A stretch of DNA of 64,000 nt from Euborellia annulipes (GCA_023213315.1 JAKCPI010001703.1:1-64000); one strand, 5' to 3'; positions 12,088-23,973 are shown, numbered from the stretch's first letter. Translations and numbers: made by a program. The notes: generated by a model from the letters alone, not told the origin.

Positions 12088-13141
12088 TACTTTCTCTTAC
12101 CTCGATATATGTTAATATATAGAGAGAGAAAGTATTGGATTGATATCGAAAATTCGAAGTCGAGATTTTGATGGATATACACGTTTTGAGGTCCCCTGAA
12201 TCTAAAAAAGTGGTTTTCATGACATGGTCTGTCTATCTGTCCGTGTGAGTGTGTGTCTGTCTGTGTTCAATTTAAAGCATGAAGGAATTGAGTTAGAGGT
12301 TGAAATTTTATATTTAAGCGAGAAAATAAGCTTTTACTGGGTAAATATAAGAAACTTTTCTTTACTCTTATACTTCATAGGAAAGATAGCAGAAATGGTT
12401 GCCTTGGTAACAAAATATAAATATTCTCCCATGTTTATAAATTTTACATTTTTGACCCTCGGGGCTTGGTGTAGACGTAGCGTGCTAACCTCGATACCAA
12501 ACGTCGGGGTTGGACCCAGGAGTCCGATGATTTTATTTAAGCCAATTGGATACCAAATGGCTTAAATAAGAATGCCTGGACCCTAAATAATATATATTCA
12601 TAACGGTTATCGTAAATGTCTTATATGGCTTGAGTTGCCGAAAAGACTGTGTGAATGTGTGTAAGAGTGTGAGTGGGAATGAGAAAAAAGTGTGAATGTT
12701 TATAAAAAAAAATGTAAATTTTTTTTTTTTTTTTTTTTAAACATTCACACTTTTTTCGCATTCACACTCACACTCTTACACACTTCACACTGTCTTTTCG
12801 GCAACTCAAGCCATATAAGACATTTACGATAACCGTTATGAATATATATTATTTAGGGTCCAGGCATTCTTATTTAAGCCATTTGGTATCCAATTGGCTT
12901 AAATAAAATCATCGGACTGCCTGGGGTCCGAACCCGCGACGTTTGGTATACGAGGTTAGCACGCTAACCTCTACGCCAAGCCCCGAGGGCAATTTTACAT
13001 CTTGAATTCAAATGTACTGTACTGTCGGAAACTAAATATATCTCGACACAAAAAAATCTGGTGTGCAAGCACAGAACACAACTTTCGATTACTGAAGTTA
13101 AGAGAAAGTTGTGTGCTGTGCGGCCAGTCACACCAGATTTT
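12088..13141 (+). repeat. Foldback repeat (FB family) split by a SINE inverted dimer
   Basis: It opens with a hairpin (CTTTCTCTTACC ... AGAGAGAAAGTA), continues with the family body (CGATGTCGAGATTTTGAT, ACGTTTTGAGGTCCCCTGAA, a GT-rich stretch), and closes with a hairpin whose arms are AATCTGGTGTG...ACACCAGATT. Related copies are at 14875-15545 and 39213-39885. The SINE pair at 12459-12989 interrupts the body. No protein is encoded; the open frame at 12224-12565 runs across the junction and is fortuitous. Confidence 0.75.
12459..12989. mobile_element. SINE-1 inverted dimer (tail to tail)
   Basis: A plus-strand SINE-1 copy (12459 to about 12713) is followed, after an A/T-run, by a minus-strand copy (about 12719-12989) ending in the complement of the tRNA-like head. 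The host sequence AATTTTACAT occurs on both sides as a duplication, and the homologous FB copy at 39725-39750 preserves the uninterrupted site. The pair can fold into a hairpin of about 260 bp. Confidence 0.82.
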
Positions 13142-13608
13142 TATTATCTGTCTCTATATTCAAATAAAATTTTGAAAATCCGCTTACTCTACGACCATGT
13201 ATATATTCATATCGACTCATCATAATAAGGCGCTCACAGATTCAAATATTCACCTTTTGCTTAATTTATTTAAAAAAAAAATAACATGACTGCCCTGTGG
13301 AAGGAGTCTCGAGCACCCGAAACGTCGGAACACATTGAATTTAATGCCTATATTACTTGTCGATAATATACAATTTATTTATGTAAAGTATGTATTAATG
13401 GAATTTTCAAATAAATAAGTTATAAAATATTCTTTAGGTTAGAAATTTAAAAAAATTAAACCTTAAAAGAACAAAATTACTTAAATTTCCCCTTAAAATC
13501 TTGAGACGAATTGCTAATTTCTCGATCAAAAGTAAAAATATTCTTAAATTATATTATAAATTATTAAAATATAATTCTATAATATAATTGGGAATGGATT
13601 TACCTAAA

Positions 13609-13750
13609 TCGGGCTCGTAGTTTGAGAGAAATTGACTTTTTTGTCGGGAGACCAAGGGACGCCCAGCTGCACTCTTCAATGGCACTCACAACACTAAATG
13701 TATAATGCCCATGAGAGAGAATCCAACGTGGGTTCGACCTCTCTCATCGG
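13609..13750 (-). other. Possible minus-strand exon, GC-richer block
   Basis: On the minus strand the block ends in a TTTAG|GTAAAT donor and has an open frame containing SAIEECSWASLGLPTK followed by a basic KLRARF segment. A stop closes this frame near 13746 and no initiator is seen. It could be coding or part of an untranscribed repeat; no family recognised. Confidence 0.15.
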
Positions 13751-14326
13751 CCACCAACTCACTACTAAATGCTCTATAACCCCAAGACAGGTGGACTCTT
13801 GCCTTCTACAACTTGCTGTAACTTGTCCATTGATAGTGATAAGTATCATTCAATCAAACACGAAAAAAAGGTATTAATTGGCAATTTCTATAATCTCACA
13901 AAGGGGCTATAGGATCATTATTGTTAAAGAAATTCCTATTAAATACATTTTTTCGTGGTAGAATTGGATTATAGTTATCGATATCTCTTCCCTTCGATGG
14001 GCTATAGGATTATTTAGTTTATTTAGTCGTGTAATGTATGAAATATATATTGAATGGGGGCACCTATGAAAATTAGTATAATTTGAAACGTTGATAAAAT
14101 AATTATTTAAAAAAAAACTATAAGAGAGGAATAATAAGTGATTAAATAAATGATATTTTGAATAATCTTTAGGAAATTTATAAAGCCCCCCCCCTCCTTT
14201 ATTAGCGAGTATGATCAAATCATACTAATAAATGTATAGGCCTATTCATCGCCATTATTTGCACAAAGGGCAGTACAATAAAATTAAATGTATCGCCCTC
14301 GACTAACTTTAACTAACTCAGTTTAT

Positions 14327-14385
14327 GAATCAACGACTGATGAAGGGACAGGATATTAAATTTTACCCGAAACGTCTCGATATTC
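14327..14385 (+). ncRNA. Hammerhead-ribozyme-like motif
   Basis: CTGATGA (14337-14343), a GGG...CCC helix II, GAAA (14369-14372), CGTC, then TCGATATTC, which pairs in part with the upstream GAATCAACGA (GAAT/ATTC and CGA/TCG with a small internal loop). All invariant core bases of a hammerhead are present. Helix III would be almost absent, so activity is doubtful. Confidence 0.45.
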
Positions 14386-14874
14386 TGTGAGCATCCAGTT
14401 GCTCATATTTTTCCTTCCAGTATATTATACATCAGCGTTTTCCTAACTGTGAGGCGCGCCTCCCTATGGAACCGCGAGCTAGTCTAATAGGAGGCCCGAA
14501 TATGAGCCACAGCGAGAAATTTTCCAAATGATTGCCTAAGTTTTATAAATTAAATAATAAATAAGGGGAAAAAAATTTTTATACATAAATTTAAAAAACT
14601 TAAATTTTTATACAAAATTTGAATGTCATATTTCAGACTGTATCTCTGATTTAGCCTAATTTTGTCAAACAAAACATTAAAAGTAACGTTAAAATGTTAA
14701 AAGTACTGCTTTAAATTTATGCGAAACAGGATTAGCTGCATTGAAATTGAAATATCGAGTTTGTTATAGTTTTAGAAAAAGAGCTTCGTCAAAAACACTG
14801 AGATTTGATCAACTTTGCGCTAATAGACAAGGACATCCATCTCGTTAAAAGACAATAATATATTCTTATTCTTT

Positions 14875-15545
14875 TTTACTTTCTCTTACCTCTATATATG
14901 TTAATATTTATATATAGAGAGAAAAAGTATTGGATTCATGTCATCAGGAAAAGAATGTCAACAAGTGATTTGGAATATTCCAAGGCCTTTCTTAAATAAT
15001 CAACCCTTCATCCCCCTAATCAGAATAATAATCAAAGCTATTTTACTTTCTCTTACCTCTATATTTTATTTTATTTTTTATTTATTAAAATTAATATTAA
15101 TTAATATTAATATTAATGTTAATATATATGGTATTTATAAAGAGAGAAAGTATTGGATTCATGTCAAAAATTCGATGTCGAGATTTTGATGGATATACAC
15201 GTTTTGAGGTCCCCTGAATCCAAAAAAGTGGTTTTCGCGACATGGTCTGTGTGTGTGTGTATGTGTCTGTGTGTCTGTCTGTGAACAAAATATCTCAAGA
15301 ACGAAAAGAGCTAGGAAGTTGAAATTTTATATTTAAGTTAGGCACCCCCATGGTACGTGATACGAAGCTTTTGAACAAAAACGATCAAAGATTACTAGTA
15401 CTTTACTGATTCACTTTTTCAATTTTTTTCTAGTTTCTCTAAATTCGCTCCAACGATATTGATTAAAATTCAATTAATTTATAGATTCTCTTTCTGTAAG
15501 AGAAAGTTGTGTGCTGTGCGACCAGTCACATCAGATTTTTTTGTT
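14875..15545 (+). repeat. FB foldback repeats, one partial and one fuller copy
   Basis: The opening hairpin occurs twice (14875-14945 and 15040-15165). The first is cut short by a 90-bp segment (14946-15038) that recurs at 25781-25880. The second continues with the FB body and ends with the AATCTG-type hairpin near 15490-15540. No coding function. Confidence 0.7.
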
Positions 15546-15659
15546 TGCCTTAGTTTGTATTGGTATAAATTGGGAGGGGGGGGAGGCGTATACCATTAAA
15601 TATTTTTGAGGGAGGCGCGGTAACATAAAGTTTGGAAACCACTCTTGAAAATTTGAACT

Positions 15660-15722
15660 TCCAAGGACCTAAGGTCCGAACCCCCGACCCTTGCTACCAA
15701 CTACACCAAGCCCGAGGGTCAA
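15660..15722 (-). mobile_element. SINE-1 head fragment
   Basis: Complement of the tRNA-like head: GGTCCGAACCCCCGACC ... ACACCAAGCCCGAGGG. Only the 5' end of the element remains. Confidence 0.55.
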
Positions 15723-16552
15723 TTTTAGTTTACCGAAATACTAGTGTCACACAATATTTTTTTCTGTCGACATATACCATTTAGCCTATTTAGATTCCGA
15801 AGGCATGAGAACGCAAGAGATAAAATTTACAGAAATAAAATGTAGGACATTTTGGGGGGCAATCAAAATGCAAAACTACACCGCAAAAGACGGGACGAAT
15901 GATAATGATACTCTTGATAATTTGAACTTCCACATCAAAAGCCATGTCACTCATAATTATATTAATTTTAGTGGACTATTTAGAAAAAATATTTAAACCA
16001 TTCTAATTAAAAGAAAATAAAAGAAAAATATTAAACGAATCTAAAAAAAAAAAAAAATATGAAACAGACTACGCTGCACTTGTTTTAGCTCTGGCTCGGT
16101 GAACTACCATATAAGGAGGTAAGGACAAATCCTTGCTCTTTGACTTTATAAGGAACTTAAGTCATGTGAAAAAAAAGTTAGCATGGAAGGAATAGTCATG
16201 CCATCTAGTTAATTAAGAGCGTTATTATTTGTTTCAAACATAAACAGTGATTACAACGCAAAGCAATGAATTTTTTTTTTATTTATTTATTTTTTGGCCG
16301 TTACCCTTTGACAACACCAATGAATTTGAAATGAAGAAAAACTATTAGTAACATAATGTTTGCTCTGAGATTTGACATGGGGCGCAGGGGAAAAATTCTG
16401 ATATATTAAAGGCGCCGGGGACCGAAATAGTTTGGGAACCCTGTTATAGGGGAAAAGAGCTTAAGATCAATATGGAAGTAAAAAAAATTATTTAACTGCA
16501 TGAGAAGTGATTTTAGATAAAAGGAGAGATGTTGGCATGGATTATGTCTCAG

Positions 16553-17892
16553 TGCAGGAGGGCCTCCGTGGTGCGCGGGGGGCTGGAATCCGGTAGGCAA
16601 CCCAAACTATGGTCGACGAATGCGGCTTTGGTCCAAAACCAGATTTCACTTGGGCGTCCGTCCTAATGGGAGAGTCATCGGCATTCAGCTTGACGACGAT
16701 CCTCTTTGTAAGTACCTATCTACGAATATCTAACACATCAGACAAATCAACCAATTTTATTTGAGCTTTGGCACTTCACCCTCCTAAGCTCTATTATTTA
16801 ATTTTATTTCGACAAGCTTACAGCCATTGGCTGGAAAATTAAAGAACATAAAGACTTTATACGATTAACCGTGAATATGTATATTTGGGGCCTAGCCATT
16901 ATTATTTAAGCCATTTGCTATCCAAATGGAAAATATTTCTTAATATCTGCCAAATAGTGCAAATTAAGATCTCTCAATTGGAATTTTGTTTCCCTACGTT
17001 CTTAGGTTCTGTTATGATGTATTGATATTTTTGCCTAGAAATAATAAAATGTATTTTGAAATGTTTTAGGCGAATTGGAATTGGAATCAGTCCCAAAGAG
17101 TGTTGGAGAAGTTCGCATCCGGGGTCTCAGAACGGACCTCTATATAGCGATGAACGAAAAGGGACGTCTTTACGGAGAGGTAGGCCCCTCTTGGGTGAGG
17201 GAAACGCATCTGGCCTGTTTCCTTGCCAAATTTTATCAATTATTATTTTACATTTTTTTAAATTTAGTACGTATATGAAATATTTGAAAATGAAGAATTA
17301 CAAAATTAGAACCATTATAATTTAAAAACGTACGTTAGGTAACAAACATTTTCACACCAATTTAGTGAACTTTTCATCAAATTTGATTCTACTAATATAT
17401 TGTGTAGCCTAACCTACAGTATATGGACTTTTTATTTTCTTTATTTTTCGGGTAGTGGCTTTAACCATACACTCAGTCTAATGATATGGAATTTAAAAAT
17501 AAGAAAATTTTTCACAATTTTAGAACGATTTATTTAATTAATAATATTAACGAGTCATCATTTTCTAATTTCTTTTTAATAATTATCTGATATTATTGTA
17601 AATAAAAAGTTATAATAATAAGTATTGCAAAAGAGAATAACTAAAAATATATCCAAGAGATAAGGAAGATATTTCGTAATCCAAATGGATGTTTTGTATG
17701 TAGAAGCAACGAGAGAGTCCACGAACGGTTTGGGTGGAGGACTTCTACGCCTCGTACAACGTCTACCTAAGCAAGCATTGGGGTCATCTTGGTTGGTATT
17801 TGGCGCTTAAAAAGAATGGAAAACCAAAGAACGGAAAAAGGACCAAGTTGGGCCAGAAAGCAACGCAGTTCCTGCCCATCCGTCTTGGATAA
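16553..17892 (+). CDS. Fibroblast growth factor, core domain exons
   Basis: Encodes the beta-trefoil FGF core, a secreted or intracellular signalling ligand that binds FGF receptors and heparan sulphate. Exons: 16553-16707, 17070-17179, 17704-17892; introns GT-AG in phases 1 and 0, placed at the two classical FGF core positions. Diagnostic stretches: TRFHLGVRPNGRVIG, VGEVRIRGLRTDLYIAMNEK, GRLYGE, DFYASYNVYLS and WYLALKKNGKPKNGKRTK followed by GQKATQFLPIRLG and the stop. The tail (KKNG...RTK.GQKA..FLP) looks closest to the FGF1/2 group. AATAAA follows at 17904. The 5' end is uncertain: the frame is open from 16521, and the TCTCAG acceptor at 16551-16552 would join it to the exon at 5038-5213. 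With that exon the product is 209 residues without a signal peptide. Confidence 0.92.
16855..16930 (-). mobile_element. SINE-1 fragment in FGF intron
   Basis: About 75 bp (AAGACTTTATACGATTAACC ... TTATTTAAGCCATTTG) matching the complement of the SINE body, inside the intron between FGF core exons 1 and 2. Confidence 0.5.
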
Positions 17893-18033
17893 ACACAAAT
17901 ATAAATAAACTTCAAGTGTTTTATATATATAAAAAAAAAAAAGATTTCAAAGGATCACTGCATCCACTTATCAAATTTGAATAAAAATTTTTTTTCTGAG
18001 ACATCAATTCTAGTCTATAGTATGTAAAACACC

Positions 18034-18262
18034 CAGGGCCGGTTCTAGGGTTTGGCGCCCTTATCTACAACAATCTACAAATTTGCTACAAATAAAAAAA
18101 TTAAAAAAAAAGAAAATTTTAATCAAAATTAATAAAGAACAAAATATTTATTTAAAAAATATAATGAATGTAAAAAAAAATATTTTATATTTTAATTCGG
18201 CTCCCCTCAAAATTAGCGCCCCGGGCAATCGCCCGACTTGCCCGCCCTTTTATCCGGCCCTG
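18034..18262. mobile_element. hAT MITE with perfect 8-bp duplication
   Basis: 229 bp with ends CAGGGCCGGTTCTAGGG and, inverted, CAGGGCCGGATAAAAGGGC, flanked by AAAACACC (18026-18033 and 18263-18270). The interior is AT-rich and non-coding. It lies just downstream of the FGF polyadenylation signal. Confidence 0.9.
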
Positions 18263-18270
18263 AAAACACC

Positions 18271-20490
18271 TAGACAAATATTGTAAATTCATATATCTCA
18301 AAAAGAATCTGGTCAGATTCAATCGATACAACAATGGATGGTTCTCTGGGCATGCTGATTTTATAAAAATTTGTTATGCCTATTGGCTTTCGATAGCTAA
18401 TAGAAATGTAAAGATTCTTGATTTGGAATCGAAATGTCTATAAAAAATTTTTATATTTAAAATGAAAAATTTAAAACTAACTAGACATATCCGGTTTGTT
18501 TCCGAATGGAATTTTTCAATTCGATTAGATTATGAATCACTTCTAGCCTAAAATGAAAATCTTTCAAGTTAAACTAAATATTTGCCATCAAATGTAATAG
18601 TTCTATGAACTTAATAAATCATATTTGAGTAGGATTTTTATCAACAACGTTAGTTAAAAAAAAAAAAAAAATAGGAAAAAACAACGAAAGAATAAAAACT
18701 ACTTAAAAAACATATGCCTCTAACAACGAAATTATTTCAAGAAAAAAACAAATTCTATCGTCATAGGGTACGTGTATAAAATTGCATAAGATTAATTATT
18801 TACATCATGATGACGAATTTCTTTAAAAGTGACCGTCATTTACATTCAAAAAATTTAATTTAAGACATATTTAATTCTTAGAAATGTTTTTATCAACTAC
18901 CCTTTTATTATATTCTCAAATGAATCCAAAAAGAAGTTTCTTTAAGAGTCAACCCGGGATCTCTAGCCTATTCATAGCATCAGTGTGCTTTTCACTTGCA
19001 CGAGGCCACCGAATCCTCAACCTCACTCCTGGACCATCATCAATATAAATCTTACATTTAATTCTGACTAAGCAAGTTCAAAATTTCTATTCTATAAAAT
19101 TATTTTTAATATTAAAGATAGACTACTTTTATTAAAAATAAATTAGGCCTACTTTATTATGATAGGCAAAGTAAGCTAACTTGACCAGACTCTACAATAT
19201 ATGGGAAGAGGAGGAAGATATATGCAAGAAAATTTATAATAAATACAATTGAAAATATAAACTTACTATTATAAGTTTGGGTGAAAAGAAAAAAAATTTT
19301 ACCTATTTTTTTTATTTATTTAGATAATTAAGGAGCTAGTATTAATAGAAAAATAAATAAATTTTCTCTGCTGTACTTTCCCCTCGAACATGTTTCCATA
19401 ACGTATTTTTATCTTTGTGTTTCAAAATATTAAATTAAAAAATAGCCCAGAAGAGGTTTAATATTTATGTTGATTACATGTGGATTTATTTATTATTCAG
19501 TATATTTTGTAATGTAAACAGTATTTTTAATTTATTCATAATAAAAATGTTTGTGTTCATCTTAAGAATATCTCTAAAGAGCTGTGAGAAAAAATTCAGA
19601 GAGTTCGAAGCTAATAACAAATTCCTAGGATAAAGATGCCTAATTAAACACGAACCCACCTCGTCACAAAATTTATCTTAAATGATATTTTATTGACTGG
19701 CTTACAACTAGCCTCTAAATATTTTAGACAAACCTCTATTTAGTCGAAAAAATCAATCCTGGACAAATGTGGACGATCTTTGCAAATAAATAAACTCAAA
19801 GACCAGCGAAATTTACAATTTACAATGCATATACTGGCTACTTGTTAAAATTTCAGATCAGAGCCAAAATCAATTATATTTATGAAATTGATAAATGTCT
19901 AAGATAATGAAAAATTATGAAAATAATGTAAAAAAAATATATTTTTTAGATTATCTAAAATTTGATTATGATTTTTTTTTTATGTATACAATCATCGTAT
20001 TGAGAAATCGAAATATTTTTCTCCTACATTTGCATCATCCCATATCAACGAATAAAATTATCTCAAAACGGAAGAAATATTTATAAGCTGACTCCATTTA
20101 ATAATAAAATGCATCTTTTATAAAAGCTTTTCGTCAGATAAGAACAGTGAAAGTCTTTAAAAAAAGCAAAAACAGGAGGTCTGAATGATAGTACTGGGAA
20201 AAATGAAACATTATCCGGTACGAATGAAACGTTAGCAATATTATTAATTTCAAGCACAGGCGGACAATTAAAGTTATTCGTAAAGATATTTAAATGACAT
20301 ATGAGGAAATTAGATACCTTTGCACGTTGAATCTATAACCTAATCAAGTTATATAATTAAGACTTTACAAATTCCATCAATTAGGAAATATTTATTAAAA
20401 TGAAAATGATTTAATGTTCAAAGTATTCATTAATCATTTGGATTACTTCTCAATTCGAATCAATGCAATGAATATAAAAAATAAAGGGTA
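18271..20490. other. AT-rich intergenic DNA with one tRNA-like block
   Basis: No gene recognised. On the minus strand about 18945-19025 looks like a tRNA-derived head (A-box-like GGTGGCCTCGTGCAAGTG, B-box-like GGGTTGACTC) and may be the start of another SINE. The rest is low-complexity AT-rich sequence. Confidence 0.4.
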
Positions 20491-20507
20491 GGACTAAGCC
20501 GAACGCA

Positions 20508-20955
20508 CAACTTTGCCCACCCACTATCCAAGAAAAAAATATTGCCCCCCCCCCCCGCCCTAGAGCCCACGGAATGGTTTATCATATTATATAGACCTAT
20601 AATTTTATTCGGGAAGGAAGTCTAGTTTCTGAATTGATGAAAAAAATTATTTAAGAAAAAACTATGAGCCCCCCCCTAATGGTCCGATGTTTACCAAAAA
20701 CTTTTCAGTTCTTGACCTTTACCTCTAGTTTATGTGCAAAATTTCAAAACAATTGAACAAATAGTTTTTGAGTTTTCGTTGACGAAAAAAATTACCACAG
20801 ACATACACACAGACACACACACAGACATCATTCCAAAAACTTCTTAAATGGATTCAGGGGACCTCAAAACGCATTTTGGCAGCTTCAGAAAAATTTCGAT
20901 TTTTTTACGATTACATTAACTTTACCTGCCCAACCTACGGTTGATGGGCAAAGTT
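20508..20955. mobile_element. Possible element with AACTTTGCCCA inverted ends
   Basis: AACTTTGCCCACCCA near 20511 and TGGGCAAAGTT near 20945 form inverted ends about 440 bp apart. The interior includes C-runs and, at about 20790-20900, a segment related to the FB body in inverse orientation. No target duplication was identified. Confidence 0.35.
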
Positions 20956-21687
20956 AAAAATATAATTAATAATTACAGACTAATAAATTATAATTTGAGA
21001 TTATGTAAGTTGTTGAACTACACAGAATTGCTGTTGAGTTGGGCCGAAACAGTAGGGCCTATACCGAATTTATATACAGTGTTTCATAGAAGTTCAAATT
21101 TTTCTTCTATTTTTTTTCTGAATTTAATCTCTTAGCCCCCCGAGGGACCGGACGGTCTCTCTCTCTTGGAAGAGCTTAAGAAGAACACAAACATGAAAAA
21201 TAAAAAAGATTGAATCTACGAATTATTTCTTTATAATATTAATATTTGCCCCACCTATAGTATTCGCCAAAAGCTAATGTTGAATTTATTGTTTAAAGAG
21301 TATAATCATATGTTAAATGCATTTAAATATTTTATATTATTACATTTTAAATAAATAGAGATTTTATTATCTTATGCTTTTAATTATTCTTCTATATCCA
21401 GTCTTTTTTTTTTTTATTAATTTAAACCAGTTTGAAAATAAAACTTTGAAATTGATATGAAAATTTATTTCCTCAAGGTTTTTTTTTTTTTTTGTTTGTT
21501 TATTCCAGCTAAAATAAAATTTGTTTTTTTATGCGTGGGTCGAGTAAGAGGTGAAATTTGTTTATAAAATTCCTGAGATTAATATCTCTTGAATAACTAA
21601 ACTCTAAAAGCTAAGCTTGGTGGTATTATAATCAATGTCGGTCGAATAAATAGATTAATTGTACAAGAGCTCGAGACTAGAACCACC

Positions 21688-21921
21688 CAGGGGCGATCGC
21701 CCCCCCCCCCCCCCCGAGAAGAAATTCAACAAGTTATAAAAACTAGTAATCTAAAGAAATTATGATTTCCGCTCTTTAATTTCATTTGAATTTGTTACCA
21801 ATCAATTTAAATAAATAGGAAAGGTGTCTAAATGGCCTTAGATGCCGACGAAGTCCTTAAGTAAAAAAAAAAAAAAATCCGCCCCCCCCCCCCCCGACAA
21901 AATTGCATTAATCTTCCCCTG
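21688..21921. mobile_element. hAT MITE (GATCGCC family), perfect duplication
   Basis: 234 bp starting CAGGGGCGATCGCCCC and ending TTAATCTTCCCCTG, flanked by GAACCACC on both sides (21680-21687 and 21922-21929). The interior matches 31474-31709 (same strand) and 56163-56887 (opposite strand). It has C-runs near both ends in this copy. Confidence 0.88.
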
Positions 21922-22386
21922 GAACCACCAGTAGCTCTGTAAAATAACAATCTCGAGCACTGGCGGTCCCAGGGGGGAGGCGAGGGGAGAGGCAGTGGCA
22001 TATTCAAGGAAGGGAGCATAATGGTGGTAATACATGTAATTGGATTCAATTTAGCCTTCATTAGAAACTTTTGTCCCGCTAGTGATCTCAAGCCACATGC
22101 TTTTTAAGAAGAGATACGATAATAGGTGTTAATAACTAAATTATATGTTTTTATATTATAATAACCTAATTTATTTAAAACGAGGAGGCGATTAGCCGAG
22201 GGTATAAAGCAGTTAAGTTTATAAACCAGAAGACAACACGAGTTCAAATTCACCTCATGGTAAAGACTTATCTTAAAAATAAAATTTGAAACAAAGACTA
22301 GTATGGAGAGGTTTGACCCTAACTATGACGGTCCTCCTCACTTATATTGTCAAACATAGATTTGCTCAACCCCCCCCCCCCTCTCT

Positions 22387-22465
22387 TAAAACAACAAAAC
22401 CTAACAAAGAAAAAACAACAAAACCTAACAAAGAAAAAAACAACAAAACCTAACAAAGAAAAAAT
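22387..22465. repeat. Three tandem copies of a 24-bp unit
   Basis: The unit AACAACAAAACCTAACAAAG plus A's is repeated three times with little divergence. A short minisatellite next to a C-run at 22371-22381. Confidence 0.8.
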
Positions 22466-22481
22466 GAATTATTGAATACAT

Positions 22482-22570
22482 ACAGTGGTACCTCGAGATA
22501 CGAGCTGTCGAGCGAGCGAAGTTTTGTTTTGAAATACGAGCGAAATTTGAGATACGAGGAACTGCCAGCT
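22482..22570. mobile_element. Pogo/Tigger-like terminal fragment
   Basis: Begins TACAGTGGTACCTCGAGATA and continues with CGAG-rich sequence (ACGAGCTGTCGAGCGAGCGA), ending GATACGAGGAACTGCC. This resembles the CAGTGGTACCTCGA-type termini of pogo-like Tc1/mariner elements. Short and non-coding. Confidence 0.5.
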
Positions 22571-22901
22571 GCGAAAAAGTTGCAACTGGTCGTGCATCGG
22601 AGCTATTTAATAACACTTGCCTAACGAGAATAATTGTATGAAAATAATATTCATCTTTTGTCCATTACGAATTTAGGGTTGAAGTTCAAAATGTACTGCC
22701 ACTGGGAATTTATCCCTCTCTTTTGGAGTCCATGCTATTACTTGTTAATAAATGGTCGGCAAACTTGTCCCCAAGTCGGATCAACTTCTTTATAGGAAAA
22801 TTTATGATGTACAGATAGGATTCTAAAAATTTTTACTTAAACTCGTCTCCATCCTACCGCCCTACTTAGCCCAAATATTCTATTTAATTAAGATAATTAA
22901 C

Positions 22902-23029
22902 GCCCGGGAGCCGTGGCTCAGTGAGAAGCATTAGCTTCGACGGAGGGGGCGCTCCCCGCAGGAAAATTTAATGATTGTAAAATCATTGAAATAATAGGTG
23001 GGTTAAATTAATGTTAAAAAAAAAAAAAT
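22902..23029 (+). mobile_element. Second SINE family (SINE-2), recent insertion
   Basis: 128 bp with a tRNA-like head (GGGAGCCGTGGCTCAGTGAG, GCATTAGCTTCGACGG) and an A-run tail, flanked by a perfect 12-bp duplication AAGATAATTAAC (22890-22901 and 23030-23041). The perfect duplication implies a comparatively young retrotransposition. Its sequence is unrelated to SINE-1. Confidence 0.78.
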
Positions 23030-23194
23030 AAGATAATTAACAAATATCTATTGATAAATGATAATGAGGGAGAGGCCCACTTTGAGATCATTGGAAATAT
23101 ACAGAGAGCTGGGTCGTGGGTGAGACGGAAATCAAGAGAGGGGAAGAAGAAGTCATTCCTTTTCCATTCAACCTTCTACCCCATGGAAACTTAT

Positions 23195-23600
23195 TTCCAA
23201 AAATACCATCAGTTTTGCCCCATCAGTTTTAGAGATATAGAGAAAAATAAATTTTAATAGAAAATTTGCTCTAAAGTGGCTTTAATTTTGAATTTTCAAG
23301 ATTTTTTAAGGCGTCACCCCTTAAAAATATGCAGATTGTTAAAATACATAAAAATATTCCAGTTTCAGTACAATCTGAGGTGATTTAATGATGAAAAACA
23401 CGTCTAGAAGTTTAGAAAAATCGATTTTTTCAGTTTTGTTTTTTTTTTTTAATTTAGACACCCCTAAAAGTTTTTTTTACCATCCCTGAATGCAAAAATC
23501 GAATTGATAACTATTTTGTTCATAATTTCGTAAAAATTAATAGATTTTCAAGAATGAATGATTTTTGGAAAGTTGAAGAACTATAGAATATCGTAAATAG
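23195..23600 (+). repeat. Single arm of the 1-kb foldback at 45058-46064
   Basis: Starts around GCCCCATCAGTTTTAGAGATATAG and proceeds through AAGTTTAGAAAAATCGA and TCCCTGAATGCAAAAA to TTGAAGAACTATAGAATATC, collinear with one arm of the foldback element. Solo arm, non-coding. Confidence 0.7.
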
Positions 23601-23604
23601 GGTC

Positions 23605-23960
23605 CGACCGAAACAATATTTCTAGCCGTAACCAAAACCGAAACCGAACTTCGGCCTCAATCTTAGTTTCGGCCGAAACCGAAACTTGTTTTAAACTTTT
23701 TCTTAAAATTTCCTATACAGAATTCATATCATTTTACCTTTTTTTTTTTAGTAAATTTTCCCTCGTAACTCAATCACTCCATTTTTCCCATTTTTCTTGC
23801 GAATATCATTTGACCTTTTTTTTTTTGTGTACGAGTCTCATCCTATCTTTTCAAACTCAGGTTTCGGCCGGCCAAAAGTTTCGGCTGGTTTTTGGCCGAA
23901 ACCGAAACCTAGATTTTGCGAAACTGGCCGAAACCGAAACTTTGGACGGTTCCTAATCGT
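23605..23960. repeat. GGTTTCGGCC-rich repeat
   Basis: Begins GGGTCCGACCGAAACAA and is packed with GTTTCGG/CCGAAAC modules in both orientations; related sequence lies within the nested element at 52895-53180. The open frame at 23797-24012 is formed by this repeat and is not a gene. Confidence 0.6.
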
Positions 23961-23973
23961 AAATACTGTATAT

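Larger units (their letters stand above)
5214..16552 (+). other. Putative 11.3-kb first intron of the FGF gene, repeat-filled
   Basis: If exon 5038-5213 belongs to the FGF gene, this is its first intron; otherwise it is intergenic. It holds SINE, hAT and foldback elements listed separately, plus some GC-richer stretches (about 9540-10370 and 13610-13850) that contain possible minus-strand exons. Bases 8310-9110 and 10370-11040 show nothing recognisable. Confidence 0.4.

Noticed and set aside
15097..15288. CRISPR or satellite explanation for the GT/CA-rich and repeated tracts
   Set aside because: No regular repeat-spacer structure; these are tails and bodies of eukaryotic SINE and FB repeats.
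22185..22265. Possible tRNA (GAGGCGATTAGCCGAGGG ... AGTTCAAATTCACCTC)
   Set aside because: The acceptor ends pair roughly, but anticodon and T stems do not fold well. Probably another SINE head or a tRNA relic.
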